Shown: positions 1-7,971 of the stretch, piece by piece
How the letters are laid out: each line of letters opens with the position of its first letter
Numbering within the stretch: the stretch's first letter is position 1
From: Chloroflexota bacterium
Lineage (GTDB): Bacteria > Chloroflexota > Anaerolineae > Aggregatilineales > Aggregatilineaceae
Assembly: GCA_012729765.1 (NCBI GenBank)
Contig: JAAYCM010000109.1
Coordinates: forward strand, 1 to 64,000
DNA: 64,000 nt
Reading direction: 5' to 3'
The notes under the pieces: generated by a model
Seen by the model: only the letters and a program-made list of their open reading frames with translations
What the model was told of the DNA's origin: nothing
Databases searched by the model: none
Translations under genes and position numbers: made by a program

Positions 1-182
1 GCTCCGGCATCTTCAAGAGCGGCGATCCGGCCCGGCGTGCCAAGGCGATCGTCGAGGCGGTCACGCACTTCAATGACCCCAAGATTCTGGCCGAGGTCAG
101 CCGCGATCTGGGCGAGCCAATGGTCGGGATCGGCGTCACGAGCCTGCCAACCGAGCAGCGCATCGCCGGGCGCGGGTGGTAG
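1..182 (+). CDS. pdxS: Pyridoxal 5'-phosphate synthase lyase subunit PdxS, C-terminal fragment
   Basis: Only the last 59 codons and stop are inside the window; the reading frame begins at base 3. The translation includes [19 protein letters not shown] and ends GIGVTSL...RGW, the typical PdxS C-terminus. PdxS condenses ribose 5-phosphate, glyceraldehyde 3-phosphate and ammonia to PLP; the ammonia comes from the PdxT glutaminase, whose gene is at 3528-4109. The two genes are usually adjacent; here a GNAT gene, an alcohol dehydrogenase and an SDR-like gene lie between them, with pdxT on the other strand. The last 54 bases recur as a fragment at 983-1036. Confidence 0.9.
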   Translation, partial: SGIFKSGDPARRAKAIVEAVTHFNDPKILAEVSRDLGEPMVGIGVTSLPTEQRIAGRGW

Positions 183-247
183 CGTCTGATTGATGACGCG
201 GCTGCCTGGAGCCAGAATTTCTCAAGCGCCAGGCCGGCCAATTCTTC

Positions 248-297
248 GAGAGTTGCTTGTTGTACGGCGGTAGTCTGCTGTGCAGCAAGCGACTCTC
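248..297. other. Imperfect inverted repeat downstream of pdxS
   Basis: A 15-bp arm GAGAGTTGCTTGTTG and its partner CAGCAAGCGACTCTC pair with two G-U wobbles around a 20-nt loop. There is no T-run after it, so it is not a convincing intrinsic terminator. It lies inside the segment bounded by the two copies of the pdxS 3' end. The rest of 183-435 holds no gene that I can support. Confidence 0.4.
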
Positions 298-435
298 CTG
301 TCAGGCAACTCAGCCCAACCGGCATGTTTTTGAGTTGTGGATAATTCCCTCATTGTCAAGACCACGAAGCGCCAACAAACAAGGATTTCCGTGCTATCCT
401 AGGGCGTGCGCCTGACATGAATCAACGAGAACAGT

Positions 436-966
436 ATGATGAATTACACTATCCGACTGGCACGCGAAACGGATCTAGAGCATTTACCGGGAATCGAACT
501 GGCGGCGGCAACCCTATTCGCACCGTATGAGCGGTTTCAACATCTGCTCGCGGATGCGATGAGCGTCGAGGAACACCGCGCGTTCTGCGAGGCGGGACGG
601 CTGTGGGTGACGGCAGATGAAAATGATCAGCCGGTGGGATTCGCCGCGGTGGAACTGGTCGATGGACATCCGCATATCCAGGAACTGGACATCCATCCCG
701 ATCATGGGCGGCGCGGATTAGGGGGCGCGATGATCGAGGCGGTCTGCGAGTGGGCGCGCGCGCATAGGCAGACAGTCATCACGCTGACCACTGAGCGCGA
801 TATTCCCTGGAATGCACCTTACTATGCGCGGCTGGGATTCGAGATTCTGCCGGAGGCACAGTGGGGTGCGGACCTGCGCGCGATCGCGGCAGATGAGATC
901 GCACACGGGCTGAATCCAGAGACGCGGGTAGCGATGATCCGCCGGATCGCGGCGAGTGGGGTCTAG
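436..966 (+). CDS. GNAT family N-acetyltransferase
   Basis: This 176-residue protein has the GNAT layout: an N-terminal IRLARETDLEHLPGIE segment, a central ELDIHPDHGRRGLGGAMIEAV acetyl-CoA-binding motif (V/I-x-P-x-x-Q/R-G-x-G/A type, around residues 85-105) and a C-terminal PYYARLGFEIL strand-helix. The acceptor substrate cannot be inferred. Two consecutive ATG codons open the frame and neither has a strong ribosome-binding site. It sits alone between pdxS and a duplicated piece of the pdxS 3' end, which suggests arrival or rearrangement by insertion. Confidence 0.85.
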   Translation: MMNYTIRLARETDLEHLPGIELAAATLFAPYERFQHLLADAMSVEEHRAFCEAGRLWVTADENDQPVGFAAVELVDGHPHIQELDIHPDHGRRGLGGAMIEAVCEWARAHRQTVITLTTERDIPWNAPYYARLGFEILPEAQWGADLRAIAADEIAHGLNPETRVAMIRRIAASGV

Positions 967-982
967 CCCTGCGCTGATAAAC

Positions 983-1036
983 ATCGGCGTCACGAGCCTG
1001 CCAACCGGGCAGCACGTCGCGGGGTGCGGGTGGTAG
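983..1036 (+). pseudogene. Duplicated 3' end of pdxS (remnant)
   Basis: These 54 bases match the last 54 bases of pdxS (129-182) at 49 positions, including the stop codon. The fragment follows the GNAT stop codon by only 16 bases and has no upstream pdxS sequence. The pair forms direct repeats around an 800-bp segment holding the GNAT gene. This is the geometry left when an element inserts into a gene end and regenerates it, or when a tandem duplication partly collapses. Confidence 0.85.
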
Positions 1037-1050
1037 CTTTCGCGAACAGC

Positions 1051-1086
1051 AGGGGCACACTCTTCCAGCCGGAAGGGTGTGCCCCT
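1051..1086 (+). terminator. Strong hairpin, probably the original pdxS terminator
   Basis: AGGGGCACACTCTTCC and GGAAGGGTGTGCCCCT pair over 16 bp with one wobble and a 4-nt loop. No long T-run follows (CACTTTGCCCC). It sits 14 bases after the duplicated pdxS end, where a pdxS terminator would be expected before the GNAT segment was inserted. The remaining bases to 1305 hold only a short perfect hairpin at 1134-1148 and no supported gene. Confidence 0.6.
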
Positions 1087-1305
1087 CACTTTGCCCCTCA
1101 CTTCACATTTTCCAACGATAGAATGGTGATTCTGTCTGCAAAGCAGACGCCCGGTCGGAACGGCTCCAGGGCATCTGCCGCAGGAGACAGTCCAACCAGG
1201 CGTTGGAGTAGCAAATCTACACTGCTCAGGTGCTACGTTTCTGCCCGCAAGCCACGCTTCGCCGACAGCACCGAAGACTGCCTGTGAAGTTGTTCGACCC
1301 CTGAA

Positions 1306-2355
1306 CTAGAAGGTGATCATCGGCTTGATGACGCCTTCCAGCTTTTTCTCCATGATCTCGAACGCTCGGTCGATCTCATTAAACGAGAAGGTGTGCGTGG
1401 TCATCTTGGTGGGATTCACCCGGCCATTTTCCAGGATACGGAGCAGCTGCATCATTCTGAGCCGGCCACCCGGACACAGAATATTCTTGATGTCAACTTC
1501 CGACATCCCCACACCCCATTCAAGGCGGGGAATGTGAAGGAACTCGCCGTGGCCGTGATAGCCGATGTTGGATACCGTGCCGCCGGGCCTGGTGACTTTG
1601 ATACACTGCTGCAGCGTCTGATCGGAGCCGAGTGCTTCAATCGCAGCATCGACTCCCTCGCCACCCGTCAGGTCACGGATTGCCTGTACCACGTCAGTTT
1701 GTGTAAAGTCCACGACCTCGTCGGCCCCATATTCTCGCGCCAGTTTAAACCGCTCAGCCACAGAATCCACGCCGATGATAAGACCCGCGCCGCGCAGTCT
1801 GGCACCCGCAACGGCCATCAAACCCACTGGCCCCAGGGCAAAAACAGCGACCGTCCCCCCGATCGGGATATTGGCGATCTCCGCCCCCGCAAAGCCGGTC
1901 GAGAGCATGTCGCAGCAGTAGACTGCGGCCTCATCCGAGACTGAGTCCGGTATTTGGGCCATGTTCGCGTCGGCCTGATTGACCAGGAAGTACTCGCCAA
2001 ACACCCCGTCCCGCGTGTTGGAGAACTGCCATCCGCCGAGCGGGCCGCCGGATTGAGAGGAGTGCCCTGCCTGGGATTCAAGGGCAAACCAATCGGGAGT
2101 AATCGCCCCGGCGACAACACGATCGCCCGGCTTGAACAGCTTCACATTTGCACCGACTTCATGAACCACCCCAACTGCCTCATGTCCCAGCGTCAGATTC
2201 TCACGCTGCCCGATGGCCCCATGCACGGTGTGGGTGTCAGAAGTGCAAATGAGGGCCCGCGTCGTCTTGATAACCGCGTCATTTGGTCCAGGGGTGGGGA
2301 TCGGCTTGTCCATAAAACCGACCTGGCCGATCTCCTTCATAACGAACGTTTTCAT
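1306..2355 (-). CDS. Zinc-dependent secondary alcohol dehydrogenase (TbADH-like)
   Basis: The 349-residue medium-chain dehydrogenase matches the Thermoanaerobacter/Clostridium secondary alcohol dehydrogenase type along its length. Visible features are the catalytic zinc ligands Cys37, His58 (GHEAVG) and Asp149 (CCDMLSTG), and the Rossmann motif GPVGLMAVAGARLRGAG. At the end of the second Rossmann strand the protein has GVDS rather than the GSRP of NADP-dependent TbADH; the Asp suggests NAD preference (inference). The start has a good ribosome-binding site, TAGGAG. Substrate is unknown; secondary alcohols and ketones are likely. It is transcribed alone. Confidence 0.88.
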   Translation of the reverse strand: MKTFVMKEIGQVGFMDKPIPTPGPNDAVIKTTRALICTSDTHTVHGAIGQRENLTLGHEAVGVVHEVGANVKLFKPGDRVVAGAITPDWFALESQAGHSSQSGGPLGGWQFSNTRDGVFGEYFLVNQADANMAQIPDSVSDEAAVYCCDMLSTGFAGAEIANIPIGGTVAVFALGPVGLMAVAGARLRGAGLIIGVDSVAERFKLAREYGADEVVDFTQTDVVQAIRDLTGGEGVDAAIEALGSDQTLQQCIKVTRPGGTVSNIGYHGHGEFLHIPRLEWGVGMSEVDIKNILCPGGRLRMMQLLRILENGRVNPTKMTTHTFSFNEIDRAFEIMEKKLEGVIKPMITF

Positions 2356-2713
2356 ATTCCAGCTCCTAACGAGTCCCTGCTCTCAGCCGCGCGTGCCCAA
2401 TACAGTAAAGCTTGACCAGGGGATGAATACCCGGTCGGATACTCGCACGTCACAGCTTATCCAACTTATTTTAGGAGTTTAATAAAGCACCAGACCGTTG
2501 CCAAAGCCGGTAGGCCTGCTTCCAAACCGATCCTTATGGCAGGTCTAAAACTGGGGGTAAGGGTCGTACTGGTCTGCAGGTTCGCCTGCTATCCTGGGCG
2601 CTTCACGGCGTTCCAGCCTGCAATTGACCATGCCCCGCGCGCCGGATAGAATGGGAGCCAGATCCGCCTCGCCGCCAATCAGCGCGTCGCAAACCGAAAG
2701 TCACGCTCGATTC

Positions 2714-3517
2714 ATGATCAGGCGCAACTGGAACAAGATTTTCGTCACCGGGGGCACAAGCTTCGTCGGGCTGCGCGTCGTGGCGGCCCTGCTCGACGCC
2801 GGGGCGGATGTAACCGTGCTGATCCAGCCGGAGCACGAGGATAAGCTGGGCGCGCTGCGCCGCCAGGTGCGCCTGGTGCACGGCGATATCTGGAACAGCG
2901 CCAGCCTGAAAGGGCGTTCACGCGGGCATGGGGCGGTGATCCACCTCGTCGGGAGCGTGCGCGCCCAGCCGGAACGCGGCCTAACCTTTCACCAGATCAA
3001 TCTCGTCTCGGCGCGCAACGCGATCGCCATGGCGGTCAGCGACGGCGTGCCCTACTTTGTGCTGCTCAGCACCGTCGCCAGGCCGCCCGGCGTCTCGGCG
3101 GAATATGTGCGCAGTAAGCGCGAGGCCGAGGAGTATCTGGCGGGCAGCGGCTTGCGCGCGGCGATTGTCCGCGCTCCGCTCCTGTTCGAGCGCAGCCAGA
3201 CCGGCGGCGCGCTTTTCAACGTCCTCTCCACGGTCGGATCGCTGCCGCTGCTGCGCGTCTTCTTCGGGCGGCGCGCCCCGCTGCCGGTCGATGTGGCCGC
3301 ACGCGGGATCGCCCACGCCGCGCTCCAGCCGAGCGTGCCGCGCAGCCGGATGCTTTATGCCGGTGAACTGCGCCGCCTGGGCCGCGAGCCAAACGACTCG
3401 CATTCTGGCTCCAAACCGCCCCGCTCCCGGCGCCAGCCGCCCACGCTGCCGGTCGAGCAGGACGAGGAACTGCCCTTCGGCTGGCTGCCGCCCGCTCCAA
3501 CCGACCGGGACGAATAG
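2714..3517 (+). CDS. NAD(P)-binding protein of the atypical SDR family
   Basis: The protein starts with IFVTGGTSFVGLRVV, a Rossmann GxxGxxG-type motif (TGGTSFVG), followed by HGDIWN and VIHLVGS, as in complex-I NDUFA9-like or NAD(P)H-binding atypical SDRs. The YVRSKREAEEYL segment gives the Tyr-x-x-x-Lys pair. The C-terminus after about residue 220 is basic and proline-rich and looks disordered. A TTG at 2624 would add 30 residues lacking family similarity, so I take ATG 2714 as start. A -10-like TGCTATCCT lies at 2587-2595; nothing else is seen in 2356-2713. Confidence 0.75.
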   Translation: MIRRNWNKIFVTGGTSFVGLRVVAALLDAGADVTVLIQPEHEDKLGALRRQVRLVHGDIWNSASLKGRSRGHGAVIHLVGSVRAQPERGLTFHQINLVSARNAIAMAVSDGVPYFVLLSTVARPPGVSAEYVRSKREAEEYLAGSGLRAAIVRAPLLFERSQTGGALFNVLSTVGSLPLLRVFFGRRAPLPVDVAARGIAHAALQPSVPRSRMLYAGELRRLGREPNDSHSGSKPPRSRRQPPTLPVEQDEELPFGWLPPAPTDRDE

Positions 3518-3527
3518 TGCCCGGCTG

Positions 3528-4109
3528 TTAGCCCGCGACGGGCAGCCCGGCCACCTCGCGCAGAAAATAGCGGTGGAAGCGATCATCCGGGGTTAGCTCC
3601 GGGTGGAAAGCGGTTGCCAGCAGGTGCCCCTGCCGCACCGCAACGATGCCGCCGTCTTCCAGCCGCGCCAGCACCCTGGCATCATTTTTCACATCTATCA
3701 CCAGCGGCGCGCGAATGAACACAGCATGGAACGGCTGCTCACCCAGATCCGGGATCACGAGGTCCTGCTCGAAGCTGTCCACCTGCCGCCCGAAGGCGTT
3801 GCGGTTGACCGCGATATCCATCACGCCGAGCAGCGGCTGGCTGCGCCCGATGTCTTTCGCCAGCATGATCATCCCGGCGCAGGTGCCCCAGGTCGGTTTT
3901 TCGGCGGCGAAGGCGCGCAGCGGCTCCAGCAGGTCAAACGCGACAGCCAGCTTGCCGATGGTCGTGCTCTCGCCGCCGGGGATAATCAGCGCGTCCAGGT
4001 GGTCGAGCTGCTGCGGCAGGCGCACCTCGACCGGGTTGGCTCCCAGGCCGCGCAGTGTTTTTTCGTGTTCGATGAAGGCGCCTTGCAGCGCCAGGACTCC
4101 GACGTTCAT
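3528..4109 (-). CDS. pdxT: Pyridoxal 5'-phosphate synthase glutaminase subunit PdxT
   Basis: This class-I glutamine amidotransferase of 193 residues supplies ammonia to PdxS. The family signature MNVGVLALQGAFIEHE opens the protein. PGGESTT, the nucleophile Cys77 in GTCAGM, and the His169/Glu171 pair in FHPELTPD complete the triad. It converges on the preceding SDR-like gene, with 10 bases between the stop codons. Upstream of its start there is an 8-bp inverted repeat (4140-4180) that may be regulatory. Its partner pdxS lies 3.3 kb away on the opposite strand. Confidence 0.95.
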   Translation of the reverse strand: MNVGVLALQGAFIEHEKTLRGLGANPVEVRLPQQLDHLDALIIPGGESTTIGKLAVAFDLLEPLRAFAAEKPTWGTCAGMIMLAKDIGRSQPLLGVMDIAVNRNAFGRQVDSFEQDLVIPDLGEQPFHAVFIRAPLVIDVKNDARVLARLEDGGIVAVRQGHLLATAFHPELTPDDRFHRYFLREVAGLPVAG

Positions 4110-4139
4110 AGCCTGTTGCCTCGCTTGCCTTCGTCATTG

Positions 4140-4180
4140 TGTCACGTAGTTTTGGCAAAAACACCCTTTTGCACGTGACA
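4140..4180. promoter_or_regulatory. Inverted repeat upstream of pdxT
   Basis: TGTCACGT (4140-4147) and ACGTGACA (4173-4180) are perfect inverse complements separated by 25 AT-rich bases, beginning about 30 bp upstream of the pdxT start. The AT-rich spacer could hold the -10 region. It may be a paired operator for a dimeric regulator of PLP synthesis, but no regulator gene is nearby. Confidence 0.35.
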
Positions 4181-4283
4181 ATAACCGACACAATTCTCCA
4201 GGATGGCGCAGGGACGGGTTTCTGGAGCAGGTTAGCATTGGAGTAGTGCAGGTAATGTTTGCAGAGGCAGCGTACTCACATGC

Positions 4284-4685
4284 TTACGCTTCCCAGTCTT
4301 CGATTTTGAGTCCCATGATACGTCCGAATTCGCCCACATTGTGCGTGACTAAGATGAGATCATTAGCAAGTGCAACCGCTGCGATCAACATGTCATATTG
4401 GCCGATGGGTGTTCCTTTGTGCTCCAGGTCTGCGCGCAACGGGCCATATGCGGCAGCCGCCATATCATCGAAGGGTAACGTGAACAGCGTGGTGAGAAAC
4501 TCGATTTGTTTCTCGCGTGAGCGCTGTGGTGTTTGGCTTTTGGCAGAACCGTAAAACATTTCTGCTTTAGTGATCGTGCTGACTGCCACATCTTGGCGCG
4601 GGGTACTGGATAATCTGGCGCGCAATTTTGGCGAACGACCGTTGATATAACGAATGCAAGCGTTCGTATCCAGCAAATACTTCAT
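4284..4685 (-). CDS. vapC: PIN-domain ribonuclease toxin, VapC type
   Basis: At 133 residues it has VapC length. It begins MKYLLDTNACIRYI, with acidic Asp6. Glu42 (TKAEMFYG), Asp98 (GQYDMLIAA) and the THNVGEF motif near residue 115 complete the usual PIN metal site. VapC toxins cleave RNA, often initiator tRNA. The start overlaps the end of the upstream gene by 4 bp (ATGA), as in toxin-antitoxin operons. Base composition is lower in GC than in neighbours, which suggests lateral acquisition. Confidence 0.88.
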   Translation of the reverse strand: MKYLLDTNACIRYINGRSPKLRARLSSTPRQDVAVSTITKAEMFYGSAKSQTPQRSREKQIEFLTTLFTLPFDDMAAAAYGPLRADLEHKGTPIGQYDMLIAAVALANDLILVTHNVGEFGRIMGLKIEDWEA

Positions 4686-4924
4686 TCGATTTCATCTCGC
4701 ACATCGAGCGGAAAATCTGCCGGACGTTCAATGGAATCATCTGCCAAAGCGCCGTATGTACGGTCGAAGAACCCGATTGGCCATCCCAATTCATCAACTT
4801 CCGGTTCTTCAACCGGGTGAATCACGATCAGGACTTCCAATTTACGATTTGCCATTCCCGTCGGCAGTTCAAGCTTCAGGAGGCCGTCATCTGTCACCTG
4901 CACTTCAAGTTTGATCGTTTCCAT
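4682..4924 (-). CDS. Putative VapB-like antitoxin
   Basis: The gene ends inside the start of vapC (4-bp overlap), which places it as the cognate antitoxin. The product of about 80 residues begins METIKLEVQVTDDGLLKLELP, resembling a swapped-hairpin AbrB-like start. Its C-terminal half is acidic (DDSIERPADFPLDVRDEIE), as expected for a segment that wraps a toxin. ATG 4924 is preferred over an ATG 21 bases upstream because a GGAATGAG-like ribosome-binding site precedes it. Function rests on context and is not proven by sequence alone. Confidence 0.65.
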   Translation of the reverse strand: METIKLEVQVTDDGLLKLELPTGMANRKLEVLIVIHPVEEPEVDELGWPIGFFDRTYGALADDSIERPADFPLDVRDEIE

Positions 4925-5041
4925 TGTCTCATTCCTGCTTATCATCTACTTACTACGCAAGGTTAGCCCTGGTAAACGGAAGGCGGCCCCTTCGCGGCGT
5001 CTAAGCTGATCGATTGCGCTTCCGACTCATCACTTTAAAGG

Positions 5042-5055
5042 ACGCCGGGCGGCGT
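5042..5055 (-). terminator. Short GC hairpin downstream of the radical SAM gene
   Basis: ACGCC-GGGC-GGCGT forms a short perfect hairpin, followed on the minus strand by CCTTTAAAG. It lies 45 bases after the radical SAM stop codon. It is a weak intrinsic terminator candidate. Confidence 0.4.
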
Positions 5056-5099
5056 GACAAGCCCCGTTGGACCTGCTTGGTTCGGTGCGGACTCAGTCC

Positions 5100-6326
5100 T
5101 CAGTAGACGAACTCGCGGATGTCGTAGCGGCTGATGTGCGGCATCCCGCCCGCCTGTGAGAAACGCAGCCCGCACTCGACAGCCTCGCCCTGCGCGATAC
5201 GCTCCTGCGGTGTGAGCGGCTGAAGCCCGGCCTGGTAGGCGTCGCGCGCGTAGGCCATGCCCTCGCTGACGATCAGTTCCGAGAAGTAGATCAGGTCGTC
5301 CATATCCAGGCCCATCGCGTTGATCGCCGCGACCGTGTCGCGCACATGCTGTGCGGCATACTGATGCCCGCCCGCGCCCAGCAGCACGATCACGCCCACC
5401 GCCACGCCGCCCGCCTTGATTGCCCGCACCGCCTCGACCACGTCCGCCGGCTGGCCGGGTTTCTTCAAAAAGCGCAGCAGGTCGGCGCTGCCGCTCTCCA
5501 TGCCAATATAGACCGTTTTCAGGCCAAGCGCACGCAGGGCCGCGTAATCGTCAGCGGTTTTCTTCTGGCCGCTGAACCCATCCAGGAAGGCATAGATGCC
5601 GCCCAGCCGCTCCACGTCGTAGACCTCGTGCACGATCTCGACCAGCGGCAGCAGGCGGGGCATAGGGATCACCAGCGCGTTGGCGTCGCCCAGAAAGATC
5701 GTGCGGCGCAGGCTCAGTCCCTCGCCCAGAAAATCGCGCACCGCCCGCGCGTGCGCCCGGAAATCGTCCGGCGGCTTGATGCGAAACGGGCGGCCCTGGT
5801 AGAACGTGCAGAAGGTGCAGGTATTGAACGAGCAGCCCTCGGCGGCTTGCAGCACGACCGCGAAATACTGGTCGGGCGGCAGAATGCCCACCGGCAGATA
5901 GACCTGGCGGTAGCGCGCGGCGTCCTGTTCGGAGCGTGCCGCGTCGAACGCGATTGCGCGCCGGAAGCCGTGATGCCCCTGCTCCGGCAGCGGCGCGCCG
6001 ATCTGTGCGTCCCCTGACTGAATGGCGGCGTACAGGTCCGCAACCTGGGCACGGGCGGGCGCTTCGATCTGCTGGCGGGCTTCGTCGGGCGAAAGCCAGC
6101 GCCGGTCACGCGCGCGGTCGGCCTGCTGCCACTTGGCGACCATCTTGCCATCCAGCCCGCGCCGGTAGGTGATACCGTCCAGCAGGGCGGTCCACAGGCG
6201 GCCCTCATAATCGTAGCTGAGCACCGCCGGCTCACCCCCGCCGCCCTCGATGCTGACCGTCAGGCAGTTGGGCTTGACGCTGATCGTGATCGGGCGCTTG
6301 GCCCATTTTCCCAGGATTACAGCCAA
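5100..6326 (-). CDS. Radical SAM protein of unknown substrate
   Basis: The 408-residue protein has its iron-sulfur motif at GCSFNTCTFCTFYQGRPF: three cysteines in CX4CX2C spacing rather than the common CX3CX2C, seen in a group of COG1032-like radical SAM proteins. A TIM-barrel-like region follows, with IGMESGSADLLRFLKKPG (SAM-ribose contact region) and GVAVGVIVLLGAGG. No B12-binding domain or SPASM extension is visible. The N-terminal 100 residues are unassigned. It is transcribed just upstream of a toxin-antitoxin pair and just downstream of rsmI, with no pathway partner, so the reaction cannot be named. Confidence 0.8.
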   Translation of the reverse strand: MAVILGKWAKRPITISVKPNCLTVSIEGGGGEPAVLSYDYEGRLWTALLDGITYRRGLDGKMVAKWQQADRARDRRWLSPDEARQQIEAPARAQVADLYAAIQSGDAQIGAPLPEQGHHGFRRAIAFDAARSEQDAARYRQVYLPVGILPPDQYFAVVLQAAEGCSFNTCTFCTFYQGRPFRIKPPDDFRAHARAVRDFLGEGLSLRRTIFLGDANALVIPMPRLLPLVEIVHEVYDVERLGGIYAFLDGFSGQKKTADDYAALRALGLKTVYIGMESGSADLLRFLKKPGQPADVVEAVRAIKAGGVAVGVIVLLGAGGHQYAAQHVRDTVAAINAMGLDMDDLIYFSELIVSEGMAYARDAYQAGLQPLTPQERIAQGEAVECGLRFSQAGGMPHISRYDIREFVY

Positions 6327-6352
6327 GACTCTATCTCTTTCCGTCCAATTGC

Positions 6353-7174
6353 TCAGTCCAAATCCAGATTATACACATCGCGGCGGCCCCATCCCGCCGC
6401 CTGCGCGACCGCTTTCGCGGCGGTGTTGCGCGGCTCCCCGGCATCCAGGCGCGCTCGCAGCGCTTCGCGCACCCGCGCTTCGTCCCAGGGCTGATCGTCC
6501 GCCGGCTCGACCGCGCCGCCGATCAGCAGCACGATCTCGCCCTTCGGCGGGTGCGCGCGGTAGTGGGCCAACACCGCGCTGACCGCGCCGCGCCGCACCT
6601 CTTCATACACTTTGGTCAGCTCGCGCGCGACGGCGACCGGGCGGTCGCCCAGCACCTCGAACACGGCTTGCAGCGTATCCAGCAGCCGGTTGGGGCTTTC
6701 GTAGGCGATCACCGTGCCGTGCTCAGCCGCGAGATCGGCCAGCGCCCCGCGCAGCGCCTTGTCCTTGCGCGGCAAAAAGCCGATAAACGTGAAGCGGTCG
6801 GTGGGCAGGCCCGACGCGACCAGCGCCGTGATCACGGCAGATGGGCCGGGCAGTGGCACGACCGGAATCCCATTCTCCAGCGCCACGCGGATCAACTCAT
6901 AGCCCGGATCGGACACTCCCGGTGTCCCCGCGTCCGACACCAGCGCCACATCTCCGGCGGCCAGCGCATCGAAGATCGCGTCGAGCTTGGCGAGCTTGTT
7001 ATGCTCATGATAGCTGGTCAGCGGCGTGTGGATGTCGAAATGCGCCAGCAGCTTGCGCGTCGTGCGCGTGTCTTCGGCGGCGATCAGGCGGACCTCGCGC
7101 AGCACGCGCAGCGCCCGCAGGGTGATATCTTCCAGGTTGCCGAGCGGCGTCGGCACAATATACAGGGTGGGCAT
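6353..7174 (-). CDS. rsmI: 16S rRNA (cytidine1402-2'-O)-methyltransferase
   Basis: MPTLYIVPTPLGNLEDITLRAL is the characteristic RsmI start; the SAM-binding tetrapyrrole-methylase fold shows in AAEDTRTTRKLL and VSDAGTPGVSDPG. The enzyme methylates the ribose of C1402 in the 16S rRNA decoding centre. I place the start at ATG 7174, because the upstream ATG at 7192 adds six residues (MGDGSK) before the conserved start. It is divergent from pcm with a 109-bp intergenic region that must hold both promoters. Confidence 0.92.
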   Translation of the reverse strand: MPTLYIVPTPLGNLEDITLRALRVLREVRLIAAEDTRTTRKLLAHFDIHTPLTSYHEHNKLAKLDAIFDALAAGDVALVSDAGTPGVSDPGYELIRVALENGIPVVPLPGPSAVITALVASGLPTDRFTFIGFLPRKDKALRGALADLAAEHGTVIAYESPNRLLDTLQAVFEVLGDRPVAVARELTKVYEEVRRGAVSAVLAHYRAHPPKGEIVLLIGGAVEPADDQPWDEARVREALRARLDAGEPRNTAAKAVAQAAGWGRRDVYNLDLD

Positions 7175-7283
7175 CTTCGAACCATCTCCCATACGGCGCA
7201 GATAACCGCGTGTTCTGCTCGTCTTATCCGGTACAAGCCTGCTAGTATTGTGATAGAGAAATTGTCAGCGTGGAAAGCCAATT

Positions 7284-7970
7284 ATGCCACCGCAGCCCGA
7301 CTTCGAAGCCCTACGCGAGCGCATGGTCCGCGAGCAGATGATCGCCCGCGATATTGCCGATTCGCGCGTGTTGGAAGCGATGCGGCGGGTGCTGCGCCAT
7401 CGCTTCGTGCCGGAAGCGCTTCAGGCACGGGCCTACGAGGATAATCCCCTGCCGATCGGCAATGACCAGACCATCTCGCAGCCGTACATCGTCGCGCTGA
7501 TGACGCAGGCCCTGGAGTTGAAGCCGGATGATATTGTGCTGGAGATCGGCACCGGCTCCGGCTATCAGACGGCGGTGCTGTGCGAGCTGGCGCGGTTCGT
7601 CTATTCGCTGGAGCGCTTTCCAGAGCTGGGCGAGCAGGCCAGCCGCCGGTTGGACGATCTGGGCTATAACAACATCGAGGTCTATATCGGAGACGGCAGC
7701 CAGGGCCTGCCCGACATGGCCCCGTTCAACGCGATCCTGGTCACAGCCGCCGCCCCGGCCATTCCCGGCCCGCTGCGCTCGCAGTTGGTCCCCCACAACG
7801 GGCGGCTGGTGCTGCCGATCGGCGATCATCATCAGCAGTCGCTTCAGCGCGTGCGGCGCACGGGGGATAGCTGGCAGGTCGAGCGCCTGATCCCGGTGAT
7901 GTTCGTGCCCCTGTATGGGCGGCACGGCTTCCGCCCGCCCGACGAGCCGGAGCCGCCGCGCAGCCCTTAA
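7284..7970 (+). CDS. pcm: Protein-L-isoaspartate O-methyltransferase
   Basis: The 228-residue protein shows PCMT signatures: an N-terminal MVREQMIARDI, DNPLPIGNDQTISQPYIVA, and the SAM-binding motif VLEIGTGSGYQTAVL. It methylates L-isoaspartyl residues in damaged proteins, starting their repair. The C-terminus is proline-rich (RPPDEPEPPRSP). Its stop is two bases from the stop of the convergent methyltransferase gene. Confidence 0.94.
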   Translation: MPPQPDFEALRERMVREQMIARDIADSRVLEAMRRVLRHRFVPEALQARAYEDNPLPIGNDQTISQPYIVALMTQALELKPDDIVLEIGTGSGYQTAVLCELARFVYSLERFPELGEQASRRLDDLGYNNIEVYIGDGSQGLPDMAPFNAILVTAAAPAIPGPLRSQLVPHNGRLVLPIGDHHQQSLQRVRRTGDSWQVERLIPVMFVPLYGRHGFRPPDEPEPPRSP

Positions 7971-7971
7971 C

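Noticed and set aside
1024-1287. Plus-strand 87-codon frame beginning in the duplicated pdxS end
   Set aside because: It starts inside the pdxS remnant, runs through a terminator hairpin, has no ribosome-binding site and no family features.
6551-7444. Long antisense frames over rsmI, the histidine kinase, ABC and other genes
   Set aside because: They are frames opposite well-recognised genes, typical of GC-rich DNA, with Arg/Gln/His-rich low-complexity products.
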